A model generated the notes under the pieces. That model worked only from the letters and a program-made list of their open reading frames with translations. It was not told the origin of the DNA and did not search any database. Below are positions 18,901 through 28,048 of a stretch of DNA of 64,000 nucleotides, piece by piece. A program made the translations under genes and the position numbers. Where the stretch lies: the NCBI RefSeq assembly GCF_010915705.1, contig NZ_JAAIKE010000002.1, forward strand, positions 1 through 64,000, written 5' to 3'. This stretch comes from Pseudotabrizicola algicola. Lineage in GTDB: Bacteria > Pseudomonadota > Alphaproteobacteria > Rhodobacterales > Rhodobacteraceae. The stretch's first letter is position 1; each line of letters starts with the position of its first letter.

Positions 18901-19422
18901 TTCGACGTAGAGCCGCTGCGGAAAGGCGGCTGCCAGACGCTCCAGAATGGTCCGCGCCTTGGCCACCTGCCCCGCTTGCAGGAAACGCCCCAAGGGCCCG
19001 TCCGGCCCGCCCGTCAGGCAGATCAGCCCTGCCGAATGGCGGTCCAGATCATCCAGCGTCACATGCGGCAACTGCCCGTCCCCGCGCAGATACAGGCAGG
19101 AGTTGAGCTTCATCAGATTCATGTAACCCGCCTCGGATTGTGCCAGCAGCACAATCGGCGCGGGCGGGCGGGGCTTCTCGCCGGGTTGGGCCGCGTCATG
19201 CAGCAAACTGACCTGACAGCCGACAATCGGCTGCACCCCCGCCCCCTGCGCCGTCACCGAAAACTCGAGCGCGGCAAACATGTTGTTGCTATCGGTGACG
19301 GCTATGGCGGGCATCTCGGCCGCCACCGCCAATTTGATCAAGGACTTGACCGGAACCGCCCCTTCCAGCAAGGAATGTTCGGTATGGACCCTGAGGTGAA
19401 TGAATCGCGGTGCTTTTGACAT
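15976..19422 (-). CDS. dnaE: DNA polymerase III subunit alpha
   Basis: The 1148-residue product is the replicative polymerase. The N-terminal PHP domain begins FIHLRVHTEHSLLEGAVPV and includes AVTDSNNMFAALEF. The polymerase core shows GPGRGSGAGSLVAYAL and the catalytic aspartates in PDFDIDFCMDRREEVIRY. Further on are the finger segments VYQEQVMQIAQVMGGYSL and GFNKSHAAAYAVVSYQTAYL, and a C-terminal OB fold (AKGNRFAFVQLSDPTGLYEV). Length is normal and no intein is present. The gene stands alone; a 220-base region separates its start from xdhA. Confidence 0.97.
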   Translation of the reverse strand: MSKAPRFIHLRVHTEHSLLEGAVPVKSLIKLAVAAEMPAIAVTDSNNMFAALEFSVTAQGAGVQPIVGCQVSLLHDAAQPGEKPRPPAPIVLLAQSEAGYMNLMKLNSCLYLRGDGQLPHVTLDDLDRHSAGLICLTGGPDGPLGRFLQAGQVAKARTILERLAAAFPQRLYVELQRHPGEGGKLPPAEAGSERGHIELAYEMGLPLVATNDVYFPKAEMYEAHDALICIAEGAYVDQSQPRRRLTPQHYFKSESEMCALFADLPEALENTVEIARRCAFAAFKRKPILPKFADDEVQELRRQANEGLQARLAIIPHAVTPEEYQARLDFELDIIEKMGFPGYFLIVADFIKWAKDHNIPVGPGRGSGAGSLVAYALTITDLDPLRYALLFERFLNPERVSMPDFDIDFCMDRREEVIRYVQERYGREKVGQIITFGALLSKAAVRDVGRVLQLSYGQVDRLSKMIPVEGVKPVSITKALADEPRLREAAKEEVVGRLLEYAQQIEGLYRNASTHAAGVVIGDRPLDELVPLYQDPRSDMPATQFNMKWVEAAGLVKFDFLGLKTLTVIQNAMDLLALRGVSFDINLIPLDDKPTYELYAAAKTVAVFQVESSGMMDALRRMKPTCIEDIVALVALYRPGPMENIPVYCEVKNGLREIESLHPTIDPILKETQGIIVYQEQVMQIAQVMGGYSLGGADLLRRAMGKKIAEEMAKERPKFIEGAKKTHGIDAKKAGEVFDLLEKFANYGFNKSHAAAYAVVSYQTAYLKANYPVEFMAGVMNCDIHLTDKLAVYKREVDKLGIGLVAPCVNRSLATFTVRDGQLIYALGALKNVGVEAMKLIVEARRAGAGAERPFVSLFDFARRVDLKRVGKRPLEMLARSGAFDQLDVNRARVFEALDALVAYSAAIHDAKASNQVSLFGESGADIPEPRLPFRDDWQPVERLGHEHQAVGFYLSGHPLDDYMGPLRRKDVKTLAEITQMAQRGPLIAKLAGSVASKQERKSAKGNRFAFVQLSDPTGLYEVTVFSDVLEAARDFLEPGKNVVLTVKVDPDGDGVKLLANAVQPIDAVAAEAGAQDLRIHLNRVEAVPSLAALLSRVEGRHRAQITLCVPDAQGREIDLTLPQAYPITPQIKGAIKAMQGVVMVEEV

Positions 19423-19643
19423 ATCCGCAGCCTATCGAAGCATCCGGCTCGGGGAAAGGGTGCCTCATTCTTCGGCAAATCGTGATGGTGCTTCAAATTA
19501 AGGCAGGGATATTTGTCTTGCCTTGTGGCACATCGCCTTGCTTGATGATCTGACAGGGACAAAGGGGGGCATGCCCGTTTTACGCCGCATCGGGCGGGCA
19601 TGCAAAAACCCTCGAACGGGGAGAAGGCGGCGGACGAAAACAT

Positions 19644-21056
19644 ATGTCGCAGATTGCGTTTCACCTGAACGGAGCGCCCATCCGCGTGTCTGATGAGGCG
19701 CCCACGCGGACGCTTCTCGACTGGCTTCGCGAAACCCGCGGCCTGACCGGAACCAAAGAAGGCTGCAACGAAGGCGATTGCGGGGCCTGCACCGTCATGG
19801 TCACGGACGCCACCGGCAGCCGCGCCCTGAACGCCTGCATCCTGTTCCTGCCGCAACTTGACGGCAAGGCGGTGCGCACGGTCGAAGGCATCGCAGGGCC
19901 GCAGGGCCAGACACATCCGGTGCAACAGGCGATGATCGACCATCACGGCTCGCAATGCGGATTTTGCACGCCGGGGTTCATCGTCTCGATGGCAACCGCG
20001 CATCTGAACGGGGCCAGCGACCATGACGACCAGCTTGCCGGCAACCTGTGCCGCTGCACCGGTTATGCGCCGATCATCCGCGCCGCCAAGGCCGCCGAAA
20101 CCGCGCCCGTGCCAGAGTGGATGACCACTGACCGCGATATCATCCGTTCCTCCGCCGGGCAGGGTCAGTCCCCCGCCCGAGGCGAGGCCGAGCCCGCCCC
20201 GCGTTTCGTCCAGCCGCGCAGCAGCGACGAACTGGCGCAGTGGTATCTTGCTAATCCCGAGGGGACGCTGATTGCCGGAGCAACCGATGTCGGCCTGTGG
20301 GTGACCAAGCAGTTGCGCAACCTTGCGCCCGTGGCCTTCCTCTCCGGCATCACCGACCTGCAACAGATCGAGGATCAGGGAGACAGGTTGCGCATCGGGG
20401 CGGGGGTCACCATTGCCGCCCTGCGCGCGGCGCTTGGCCCGCGCTTTCCCTCGCTGGGTGAGCTTTTGCGGCGCTATTCCAGCGAACAGGTGCGCAATGC
20501 CGCCACCATCGGCGGCAATATCGCGAATGGCTCGCCGATTGGCGATGGCCCGCCCGCGCTGATCGCGCTTGGCGCGCGCCTGCATCTGCGTCGGGGCGAT
20601 GTCCGGCGCGAAATGGCGCTCGAGGATTTCTTCCTCGAATACCGCAAGCAGGACCGCCAGCCCGGCGAATTCGTCGAGGCGGTGACGATCCCGGCCAAGG
20701 CTCCTGCCTTGCGCTGCTACAAGCTTTCCAAGCGCTTCGATCAGGATATCTCGGCGGTCTGCGGCTGCTTCAACCTGACCGTGGCGGATGGCGTGGTCAC
20801 CGAGGCCCGTATCGCCTTCGGCGGCATGGCCGGAACGCCCAAGCGGGCGGCGGCAGTCGAGGCGGCGCTGCTGGGCCAGCCCCTGACGCTGGACGTGGCG
20901 GAAAAGGCGGCGGCGCGGATGGCCGAAGATTTCACCCCGCTTTCCGACATGCGGGCCAGCGCGGCCTATCGGCTGGCGACGGCGCAAAACATGCTGCACC
21001 GCTATGTTCACGATCTGAACGGCACCAAGGTTTCGGTGCTGGAGGTGCGGGCATGA
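19644..21056 (+). CDS. xdhA: Xanthine dehydrogenase small subunit (2Fe-2S/FAD)
   Basis: The 470-residue product carries the electron-transfer half of xanthine dehydrogenase, which oxidises hypoxanthine and xanthine to urate and reduces NAD. The plant-type 2Fe-2S motif [11 protein letters not shown] is at residues 41-51, the second cluster motifs CGFCTPGF and CRCTGY at about 106-143, and the FAD-binding [12 protein letters not shown] at about 211-222, followed by a CO-dehydrogenase-flavoprotein-type C-terminus. It opens a tightly packed operon (xdhABC plus transporter) with four-base overlap into xdhB. No recognisable operator was seen in the 220-base leader. Confidence 0.95.
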   Translation: MSQIAFHLNGAPIRVSDEAPTRTLLDWLRETRGLTGTKEGCNEGDCGACTVMVTDATGSRALNACILFLPQLDGKAVRTVEGIAGPQGQTHPVQQAMIDHHGSQCGFCTPGFIVSMATAHLNGASDHDDQLAGNLCRCTGYAPIIRAAKAAETAPVPEWMTTDRDIIRSSAGQGQSPARGEAEPAPRFVQPRSSDELAQWYLANPEGTLIAGATDVGLWVTKQLRNLAPVAFLSGITDLQQIEDQGDRLRIGAGVTIAALRAALGPRFPSLGELLRRYSSEQVRNAATIGGNIANGSPIGDGPPALIALGARLHLRRGDVRREMALEDFFLEYRKQDRQPGEFVEAVTIPAKAPALRCYKLSKRFDQDISAVCGCFNLTVADGVVTEARIAFGGMAGTPKRAAAVEAALLGQPLTLDVAEKAAARMAEDFTPLSDMRASAAYRLATAQNMLHRYVHDLNGTKVSVLEVRA

Positions 21057-23470
21057 GCATGGGAAAACCCCTGCCGCATGACGCGGCACCGCTGCATGTG
21101 ACCGGACAGGCGCGCTATGTCGATGACATTCCCCTGCCCGCCAACGCGCTGCATCTGGCCTTCGGCCTCTCGACCATCGCGCACGGGCGCATCACCGCGC
21201 TTGATCTGTCGGCGGTGCGTGCGGCCCCCGGCGTCGTCGCGGTCTTCGGACCCGAAGATTTTGACGAGATGCCCGATTGCAGCCCCTCGGCGCATGACGA
21301 GCCGCTGCTTTCCACCGGCGAGGTGTTCTACCTTGGCATGCCGATCTTTCTTGTCGCCGCCGAAAGCCATCTGGCGGCGCGCAAGGCGGCGCGTCTGGCC
21401 AAGGTCGGTTACGAAACCCTGCCGGCCCTCCTGACGGTGGACGATGCCCTGGCGGCGCAAAGCCGCTTTGAAGATGGCCCCGTCCTCTGGCAGAAGGGCG
21501 ACGCCCCCCGCGCCATCACCGGGGCGGCGCATGTGGTCGAGGGCCAGCTCGAGGTGGGCGGGCAAGAGCACTTCTATCTCGAAGGTCAGGTCGCGGCCTG
21601 TCTGCCGCTGGAAGGGGGAGAGCTTCTGGTTCATTCCTCGACCCAGCATCCCAGCGAGATACAGCACAAGGTCGCCCATGCCCTGCATCTGCCGATGAGC
21701 GCGGTGCGGGTCGAGGTGCGGCGTATGGGCGGCGGTTTTGGCGGTAAGGAAAGCCAGGGCAACGCGCTCGCCATCGCCTGCGCGGTTGTCGCCACCCGCA
21801 CGGGGCGTCCGGCCAAGATGCGCTATGACCGCGACGATGACATGATGATCACCGGAAAGCGGCATGATCTGCGCATCCTTTACCGCGCGGGCTTTGACGA
21901 CAACGGGCAGATCACGGGGGTGGAGTTCACCCATCTGTTCCGCTGCGGCTGGGCGCAAGATCTGTCCCTGCCGGTGGCAGACCGCGCGATGCTCCATTCC
22001 GACAACTGCTATCACCTGCCGCATATCCGCATCGAAAGCCATCGGCTGAAGACCCACACCCAGAGCGCGACCGCTTTCCGTGGATTCGGCGGGCCGCAGG
22101 GAATGGTCGGCATCGAACGTGTGATGGATCATATCGCCCATGCCTTGGGCCGCGATCCTCTGGAAGTGCGGCGCGCGAACTTCTACCACGCGGCGAACAC
22201 CGAGGCGGCCCCTGCCCCCCCCGTCGGCCAGATCACGCCCGAGGCGCCCCCCGCCGATGACTCGGTAGATCTGACGTCGCGCGGCGCCACGGCCATGCAG
22301 CCGCGGGGAACCGTGCCGGCACGCGCCGCCACCGCGCAGACGACGCCCTATTTCATGCCGGTCGAGGATTTCATCGGGCATGAACTGGTGGCGGCGCTGG
22401 TCGCGTCGTCCGATTACGCGGCGCGCCGCCGCGCGATTGCCGAATGGAACCAAGCCAGCCCGATCCTCAAGCGCGGCATCGCGCTAACGCCAGTGAAGTT
22501 TGGAATATCCTTCACGCTGACCCATCTCAATCAGGCGGGGGCCTTGGTGCATGTGTATCAGGACGGCTCCATCCACCTGAACCACGGCGGCACCGAAATG
22601 GGGCAAGGCCTGTTCCAGAAGGTCGCGCAGGTGGCCGCCGGGGTGTTCGGCGTCGATCCGGCGCGCGTCAAGATCACCGCGACCGATACCGCAAAGGTGC
22701 CCAATACCAGTGCCACCGCCGCAAGCTCGGGCTCTGACCTGAACGGCATGGCTGCGCAGGCGGCCTGTATCATCATCCGTGACCGCATGGCCGAATTCAT
22801 CGCCGCCAAGCATCAGGTAAAGCCGGAGACCGTGTGCTTTGCCGACGGGCTGGTGCGGGTGGCGGGCGAAGCCTACGAATTCGCGCGCGTGGCGATGTGG
22901 GCTTACCTTGCGCGGGTCAGCCTGTCTTCCACAGGGTTCTATGCCACGCCAAAGCTGCAATGGGACCGCAAGGCCGGCAAGGGCCGCCCCTTCCTCTATT
23001 TCGCCTATGGCGCGGCTGTGACCGAGGTGGTCATCGACACGCTGACCGGAGAGAACCGCATCTTGCGCGCAGACCTGCTGCATGACACCGGCAACAGCCT
23101 GAACACCGCGCTCGACATCGGACAGATAGAAGGGGCCTATGTGCAAGGCGCGGGCTGGCTGACCACGGAAGAACTGGTGTGGGATGCCAAGGGGCGTCTG
23201 GCGACCCATGCCCCCAGCACCTACAAGATTCCCGCCTGTTCCGACCGCCCTTCGGTGTTCAACGTGGCGCTTTGGGGAAAACCCAACCGCGAAGACACGG
23301 TGGGCCGGTCCAAGGCGGTGGGCGAGCCGCCGTTCATGCTGGGGATCTCGGCCTTTTATGCCCTTTCAGATGCGATTGCGGCCTGCGGACCGGGCTATCC
23401 CGCGCTGGATGCGCCCGCAACGGCCGAGCGCGTGCTGGCGGCGGTAAACCGGGTGCGCGGCCATGTTTGA
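21053..23470 (+). CDS. xdhB: Xanthine dehydrogenase large subunit (molybdopterin)
   Basis: The 805-residue product binds the molybdenum cofactor and holds the active site. Family signatures are [20 protein letters not shown] at the start, [12 protein letters not shown] at about 224-235, [24 protein letters not shown], and the catalytic glutamate in [10 protein letters not shown] at about 755-764. An Ala/Pro-rich stretch between NFYHA and [10 protein letters not shown] (about residues 383-430) appears longer than in R. capsulatus XdhB. It overlaps xdhA by four bases and xdhC by eight. Confidence 0.95.
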   Translation: MSMGKPLPHDAAPLHVTGQARYVDDIPLPANALHLAFGLSTIAHGRITALDLSAVRAAPGVVAVFGPEDFDEMPDCSPSAHDEPLLSTGEVFYLGMPIFLVAAESHLAARKAARLAKVGYETLPALLTVDDALAAQSRFEDGPVLWQKGDAPRAITGAAHVVEGQLEVGGQEHFYLEGQVAACLPLEGGELLVHSSTQHPSEIQHKVAHALHLPMSAVRVEVRRMGGGFGGKESQGNALAIACAVVATRTGRPAKMRYDRDDDMMITGKRHDLRILYRAGFDDNGQITGVEFTHLFRCGWAQDLSLPVADRAMLHSDNCYHLPHIRIESHRLKTHTQSATAFRGFGGPQGMVGIERVMDHIAHALGRDPLEVRRANFYHAANTEAAPAPPVGQITPEAPPADDSVDLTSRGATAMQPRGTVPARAATAQTTPYFMPVEDFIGHELVAALVASSDYAARRRAIAEWNQASPILKRGIALTPVKFGISFTLTHLNQAGALVHVYQDGSIHLNHGGTEMGQGLFQKVAQVAAGVFGVDPARVKITATDTAKVPNTSATAASSGSDLNGMAAQAACIIIRDRMAEFIAAKHQVKPETVCFADGLVRVAGEAYEFARVAMWAYLARVSLSSTGFYATPKLQWDRKAGKGRPFLYFAYGAAVTEVVIDTLTGENRILRADLLHDTGNSLNTALDIGQIEGAYVQGAGWLTTEELVWDAKGRLATHAPSTYKIPACSDRPSVFNVALWGKPNREDTVGRSKAVGEPPFMLGISAFYALSDAIAACGPGYPALDAPATAERVLAAVNRVRGHV

Positions 23471-24398
23471 TCTGGACGCTCTGGCGGCAGCGGTGGCCGC
23501 GCATGGCAGGGTCGCGCGCGTGGTGATCGCCGCGCATGACGGGTCATCCCCGCGCGAGGCGGGGGCGGCCATGCTGGTCTGGCCTGCGTCGCAATCGGGC
23601 ACCATCGGCGGCGGCGCGCTGGAATACGAGGCGGCAGCCGAGGCGCGGGCCATGCTGTCTCGCGGCGGCCGGACGGTGCGTCGGGTGCCGCTCGGCCCGG
23701 CCTTGGGCCAGTGCTGCGGGGGGGCCGTCACCTTGCTGACCGAGGTTTTCGATGCGGGCAGCCTGCCCGTGCCAGAGGCAGGGGTGGTCGCGCGCAGCAT
23801 TGACGGCACCGCGATGCCTCTGTCGGTCAAACGGATACTCGACAGGGCGCGGGCGCAGGGGGCGATGCCGGCGCCGCAGATGGTGCAAGGCTGGTTCGTG
23901 GAGCCTGCCGCGCCCGTGGCCCGTGATCTCTGGGTCTGGGGCGCGGGCCATGTGGGGCGCGCTCTGGTGTCGGTGCTTGCCCCGCTGCCGGACCTGCGGA
24001 TCACCTGGATCGATGTGGCCGCAGAACGGTTTCCCGAGGATGTTCCGGCATCCGTCACCGCCCTGCCCTGCGCCGATCCGGCGCGGCTGGTGGCCCTCGC
24101 GCCCAAGGATGCAGAGCATCTGGTGCTGACCTACAGTCACACGCTCGACCTTGAGCTGTGCCACAGGCTGCTTGCCCACGGTTTTGCCCGCGCGGGGCTG
24201 ATCGGGTCGGCGACCAAATGGGCGCGGTTCCGGTCGCGTCTGGCAGCGCTTGGCCACTCCGCCGCCGCGATTGCGCGCATCGACTGCCCGATCGGCACCC
24301 CCGCCAACGGCAAGCACCCGCAGGCCATTGCCATCGGCGTTGCGCAAGCCGTGCTTTTGCCCATGCCGCAGTCTTCCTTGAAGGAGAACACCCAATGA
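23463..24398 (+). CDS. xdhC: Xanthine dehydrogenase accessory protein XdhC
   Basis: The 311-residue product belongs to the XdhC/CoxI family, which binds molybdenum cofactor, promotes its sulfuration and inserts it into XdhB. Visible are the N-terminal GRVARVVIAAHDGSSPREAG and GTIGGGALEYEA, the LGQCCGG cysteine pair at about 81-82, and the C-terminal Rossmann segment LWVWGAGHVGRALVS at about 156-170 with a final CPIGTPANGKHPQAIAI. Genetic order xdhABC is as in Rhodobacter. Its stop overlaps the transporter ATPase start by four bases. Confidence 0.93.
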   Translation: MFDLDALAAAVAAHGRVARVVIAAHDGSSPREAGAAMLVWPASQSGTIGGGALEYEAAAEARAMLSRGGRTVRRVPLGPALGQCCGGAVTLLTEVFDAGSLPVPEAGVVARSIDGTAMPLSVKRILDRARAQGAMPAPQMVQGWFVEPAAPVARDLWVWGAGHVGRALVSVLAPLPDLRITWIDVAAERFPEDVPASVTALPCADPARLVALAPKDAEHLVLTYSHTLDLELCHRLLAHGFARAGLIGSATKWARFRSRLAALGHSAAAIARIDCPIGTPANGKHPQAIAIGVAQAVLLPMPQSSLKENTQ

Positions 24399-25921
24399 CC
24401 CGGCCAGACCTGTTACGTGTCGAGGGGGTGACAAAGACCTATCCGGGGGTCGTTGCCAATTCAGACGTGTCTTTCGCGATCTCGCAAGGTGAAATCCACG
24501 CGCTGCTGGGCGAGAACGGCGCGGGCAAATCCACGCTGGTCAAGATGATCTACGGGCTGGTCAAACCGGACCAGGGGCGCATGACCCTGCGCGGCGCCTC
24601 CTATGCCCCGGTCGAGCCGCGCGCGGCGCGGGCCAGCGGCGTGGCGATGGTGTTCCAGCACTTCAGCCTGTTCGAGGCGCTGAACGTGGCCGAGAACGTC
24701 GCCTTGGGCATGGAAAACCCGCCGCCGATGAAAGAACTGGCGAGCCGCATCCGCGCGGTCAGCCAGGAATATGGGCTTCCGCTCGATCCTGCGCGCATGG
24801 TGGGCGATCTGTCGGCGGGCGAGCGCCAGCGGGTCGAGATCATCCGCTGTCTTTTGCAGGACCCCAAGCTGCTCATCATGGACGAGCCGACCAGCGTGCT
24901 CACCCCGCAAGAGGTGGACATCCTGTTCAAGACGCTGCGCCAGCTGGCGGCAGAAGGCACGGCGATTTTGTATATCAGCCACAAGCTGGAAGAAATCCGC
25001 GCCCTGTGTGACGAGGCGACGATCCTGCGGCGCGGCAAGGTGGTGGCCACCTGCACCCCGCGCGAGCGGTCGGCGCGGGAGATGGCCGAACTGATGGTCG
25101 GCGCAACCCTGACCCCTCCGGCCCGCGCGGGCGGCAACAAGGGGGTCGTGGCGCTCGAGGTGGCGGACCTGTCGGTGGCCTCGCCAATTCCCTTTGGAAC
25201 ATCACTCAAGAATGTCTCGTTCCGCGTGGCCAAGGGCGAGGTTCTGGGCATCGCGGGCGTGGCGGGCAACGGTCAGGACGAATTGCTTCTGGCCCTGTCC
25301 GGCGAGGTGAAGGCGGCGCGGGATGCCGTGCGCATCGACGGCGCGGGCATCGGCGACACCGATCCGACCACGCGGCGCAAACTTGGGCTGGTGGCCGCGC
25401 CCGAAGAACGGCTTGGCCATGCGGCAGCGCCCGACATGAGCCTTGTCGAGAATGCGCTGCTGTCCGGGGCGGTGCGCCAAAACCTGACCCGCAACGGCTT
25501 TATCGACTGGCCCGCGACCGAGCGTTTTGCCGCCGCCATCGTCGCCGATTTCGACGTGCGCACCCCCGGCACGCAGGTCGCCGCGCGCGCCCTGTCGGGC
25601 GGCAATCTGCAGAAATTCGTGGTCGGGCGCGAATTGAGCCAGAGCCCTTCGGTGATTGTCATCAATCAGCCGACATGGGGGGTCGATGCAGCCGCTGCGG
25701 CCAGCATCCGGCAGGCCATTCTGGACCGCGCCGCGGGCGGGGCGGCGGTGGTGGTGATCTCGCAGGATCTGGACGAGCTGCTCGAGATCGCCGACAGCTT
25801 TGCCGCGCTGAATGAAGGGCGGCTGACCACGCCGCGGCCGGTGGCCGGTCTGACGGTGGATGAAATCGGCCTGATGATGGGTGGCGCCCACGGGATGGAG
25901 GTGGCGCATCATGGCCATTGA
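24395..25921 (+). CDS. Purine/nucleoside ABC transporter ATP-binding protein
   Basis: The 508-residue product has two nucleotide-binding domains, as in sugar/nucleoside (RbsA, YufO) importers. The first is canonical: Walker A GENGAGKST at about 39-47, signature LSAGERQRVEI and Walker B LLIMDEPTS. The second is degenerate: GVAGNGQDELLLALSG in place of Walker A, signature LSGGNLQKFVV and VIVINQPTWGVD, as usual for this class. ATG 24395 was chosen because it follows GAAGGAGAAC and begins the conserved domain. The ATGA overlap with xdhC couples import to xanthine oxidation, which points to purines as the cargo. Confidence 0.9.
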   Translation: MTRPDLLRVEGVTKTYPGVVANSDVSFAISQGEIHALLGENGAGKSTLVKMIYGLVKPDQGRMTLRGASYAPVEPRAARASGVAMVFQHFSLFEALNVAENVALGMENPPPMKELASRIRAVSQEYGLPLDPARMVGDLSAGERQRVEIIRCLLQDPKLLIMDEPTSVLTPQEVDILFKTLRQLAAEGTAILYISHKLEEIRALCDEATILRRGKVVATCTPRERSAREMAELMVGATLTPPARAGGNKGVVALEVADLSVASPIPFGTSLKNVSFRVAKGEVLGIAGVAGNGQDELLLALSGEVKAARDAVRIDGAGIGDTDPTTRRKLGLVAAPEERLGHAAAPDMSLVENALLSGAVRQNLTRNGFIDWPATERFAAAIVADFDVRTPGTQVAARALSGGNLQKFVVGRELSQSPSVIVINQPTWGVDAAAAASIRQAILDRAAGGAAVVVISQDLDELLEIADSFAALNEGRLTTPRPVAGLTVDEIGLMMGGAHGMEVAHHGH

Positions 25922-25981
25922 CGCAAAAGGTTGCCCCGCCATCCCTGTAACCAGTGTTGAACAGATGAAGGGGCCAAAAGC

Positions 25982-27070
25982 ATGATCCGGCTCGAAAAAC
26001 GACCCTCGCCAAGCCGGTTCTGGCAAGGGGCTACCCCCGTGCTGGCGGTGGTGCTGACCATGATCGCGGGCGGGCTGATGTTCGCAGCCCTTGGCAAGAA
26101 CCCCTTCGATGCCATTCGCACGATCTTCTGGGACCCGCTGTTCCATCCGCAATTTGCCAGCTATTCGCGCCCGCAATTGCTGGTCAAGGCCGCGCCGCTG
26201 ATCCTGATCGCGATTGGCCTGTCCCTCGGCTTTCGCGCCGGGATCTGGAATATCGGGGCCGAGGGACAATACATCATGGGCGCGCTGCTGGGGGCTGGCG
26301 TGGGGCTGGCGTTCTATCCGGCGGATCTGTGGTTCATCTTTCCCCTGATGGTGGTGGCAGGCGCCTTCGGCGGTTGGGTCTGGGCGATGATCCCCGCCAT
26401 CTTGCGCACCCGCTTCAACACCAATGAAATCCTTGTCAGCCTGCTGATGGTCTACATCGCCGAAAACATCCTGTCGTCGATGTCGCTGGGCCTGCTGCGA
26501 AATCCCGAAGGCGGGGGCTTTCCGGGCAGCCGCAACCTGAGCCAGTATCCGGCGGCATCCAATCCCGAAATGATCGCAGGCACCGGCATGCATTGGGGGG
26601 TGATCGCGGCGCTGATGGCGGTGATCGCGGCCTATGTCCTGCTGCAGCGCCATATCCTTGGCTTTCACATCAAGCTGGCCGGTCAGGCGCCGCGCGCCGC
26701 GCGATACGCAGGCGTGAACCCCACGGGTCTTGTCCTGCTGTGCATGGGCATTTCGGGCGCGCTTGCCGGTCTTGCGGGCCTCTTCGAGGTGGCAGGCCCT
26801 GCCGGCCGCATCAGCATCGATTTCAACGTAGGCTACGGCTTTACCGCGATCATCGTCGCCTTCCTCGGGCGGCTGAACCCGATCGGGATTCTTCTGGCGG
26901 GGCTCTTGATGGCGCTGACCTATATCGGCGGCGAGCTTGCGCAATTCATGCTTGGCCTGCCCGCCGCTGCCATTCAGGCCTTTCAGGGGATGCTCCTGTT
27001 CTTCCTGCTGGCGGTCGATCTGCTGAGCAATTACCGCATTCGTCTGGGCTACAAGAAGGAGGCGATCTGA
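25982..27070 (+). CDS. Purine/nucleoside ABC transporter permease 1
   Basis: The 362-residue product is a hydrophobic permease of the BPD_transp_2 type (YufP-like). It has about eight to ten membrane spans, with the family signature LGFRAGIWNIGAEGQYIMGALLGAG at about 75-100 and FNTNEILVSLLMVYIAENIL. It forms half of the channel that pairs with the downstream permease. The start codon follows a 60-base gap after the ATPase and its stop overlaps the next start by one base (TGATG). Confidence 0.9.
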   Translation: MIRLEKRPSPSRFWQGATPVLAVVLTMIAGGLMFAALGKNPFDAIRTIFWDPLFHPQFASYSRPQLLVKAAPLILIAIGLSLGFRAGIWNIGAEGQYIMGALLGAGVGLAFYPADLWFIFPLMVVAGAFGGWVWAMIPAILRTRFNTNEILVSLLMVYIAENILSSMSLGLLRNPEGGGFPGSRNLSQYPAASNPEMIAGTGMHWGVIAALMAVIAAYVLLQRHILGFHIKLAGQAPRAARYAGVNPTGLVLLCMGISGALAGLAGLFEVAGPAGRISIDFNVGYGFTAIIVAFLGRLNPIGILLAGLLMALTYIGGELAQFMLGLPAAAIQAFQGMLLFFLLAVDLLSNYRIRLGYKKEAI

Positions 27071-27999
27071 TGATCGGGGGCATTGATCCTGCGCTGCTGA
27101 TATCCGCGCTGATGGTGGCCTCGGTGCCGATCCTGCTGGCGGCCATCGGCGAGTTGGTGGTGGAACGCGCCGGGGTGCTGAACCTTGGTGTCGAAGGCAT
27201 GATGATCATGGGGGCGGTCTGCGGCTTCATCATGGCCGTGCAGACAGGCAGCGCCCTGCTGGGGTTTGTGGGCGGGGCCTTGGGCGGCGCGGCGCTGTCG
27301 CTGATCTTTGCCCTGCTGACGCAGGTTCTGCTGGCCAATCAGGTGGCCTCGGGCCTTGCGCTGACTCTGTTCGGGTTGGGCCTGTCCTCGCTGATCGGGC
27401 AGAGTTTTGTCGGCATCCGCCCGCCCTCGACCGGCACCGTTCCCTTTGGCCCACTGGCGGATATTCCGTTTCTGGGCCGGGTGCTTTTCCGACATGACTG
27501 GGTCGTTTACGCCTCTGTCGCCCTGGTCGCGGCAACGTGGTGGATGCTGAAGGCAACCCGCATGGGCCTGATCCTGCGGGCGGTTGGCGAAAGCCATGAT
27601 GCCGCCCATGCCTTGGGTTACAAGGTGCGCAAGATCCGCGTGCTGGCAATCCTGTTCGGCGGGGCGATGGCAGGCTTGGGCGGCGCTTATGTCAGCCTCG
27701 TGCGGGTGCCGCAATGGACCGATGGCATCACCGCCGGCGCGGGCTGGATCGCGCTTGCGATCGTCGTCTTTGCCTCATGGCGGCCTTGGCGCGCACTGGT
27801 CGGCGCCTATCTTTTTGGCGGGATCACGGTGCTTCAGCTTAATTTGCAGGCGGCAGGTGCGCGAATTCCGGTCGAATACTTGTCGATGTCGCCGTATCTG
27901 ATAACGATCATCGTGTTGGTCATCATGTCATCGGGCCGCGGCAAGGCCAGTCTGAATGCTCCGGCGAGTCTGGGGAAGAATTTTCACGCCTCGCGTTGA
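27070..27999 (+). CDS. Purine/nucleoside ABC transporter permease 2
   Basis: The 309-residue product is the second BPD_transp_2 permease (YufQ-like), with the signature IGELVVERAGVLNLGVEGMM near residues 24-43 and further spans ending in YLITIIVLVIMSSG. The frame is open far upstream, but ATG 27070 is set by the family start and the TGATG overlap. In this transporter type the two permeases are different proteins forming a heterodimer with the double ATPase. Confidence 0.9.
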   Translation: MIGGIDPALLISALMVASVPILLAAIGELVVERAGVLNLGVEGMMIMGAVCGFIMAVQTGSALLGFVGGALGGAALSLIFALLTQVLLANQVASGLALTLFGLGLSSLIGQSFVGIRPPSTGTVPFGPLADIPFLGRVLFRHDWVVYASVALVAATWWMLKATRMGLILRAVGESHDAAHALGYKVRKIRVLAILFGGAMAGLGGAYVSLVRVPQWTDGITAGAGWIALAIVVFASWRPWRALVGAYLFGGITVLQLNLQAAGARIPVEYLSMSPYLITIIVLVIMSSGRGKASLNAPASLGKNFHASR

Positions 28000-28048
28000 G
28001 GCTCAATCAAACCAGGGCTGGTCAACGGCCCTCATCAGGGAGACGACT

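Noticed and set aside
16081-19419. A plus-strand open frame of over 1100 codons antisense to dnaE
   Set aside because: It mirrors dnaE codon by codon, has His/Arg/Gln-rich composition without any domain, and arises from high third-position GC.
19423-19643. Possible purine or xanthine riboswitch before xdhA
   Set aside because: I could not fold the leader into any known purine or NMT1-type aptamer by eye; a covariance-model search would decide.
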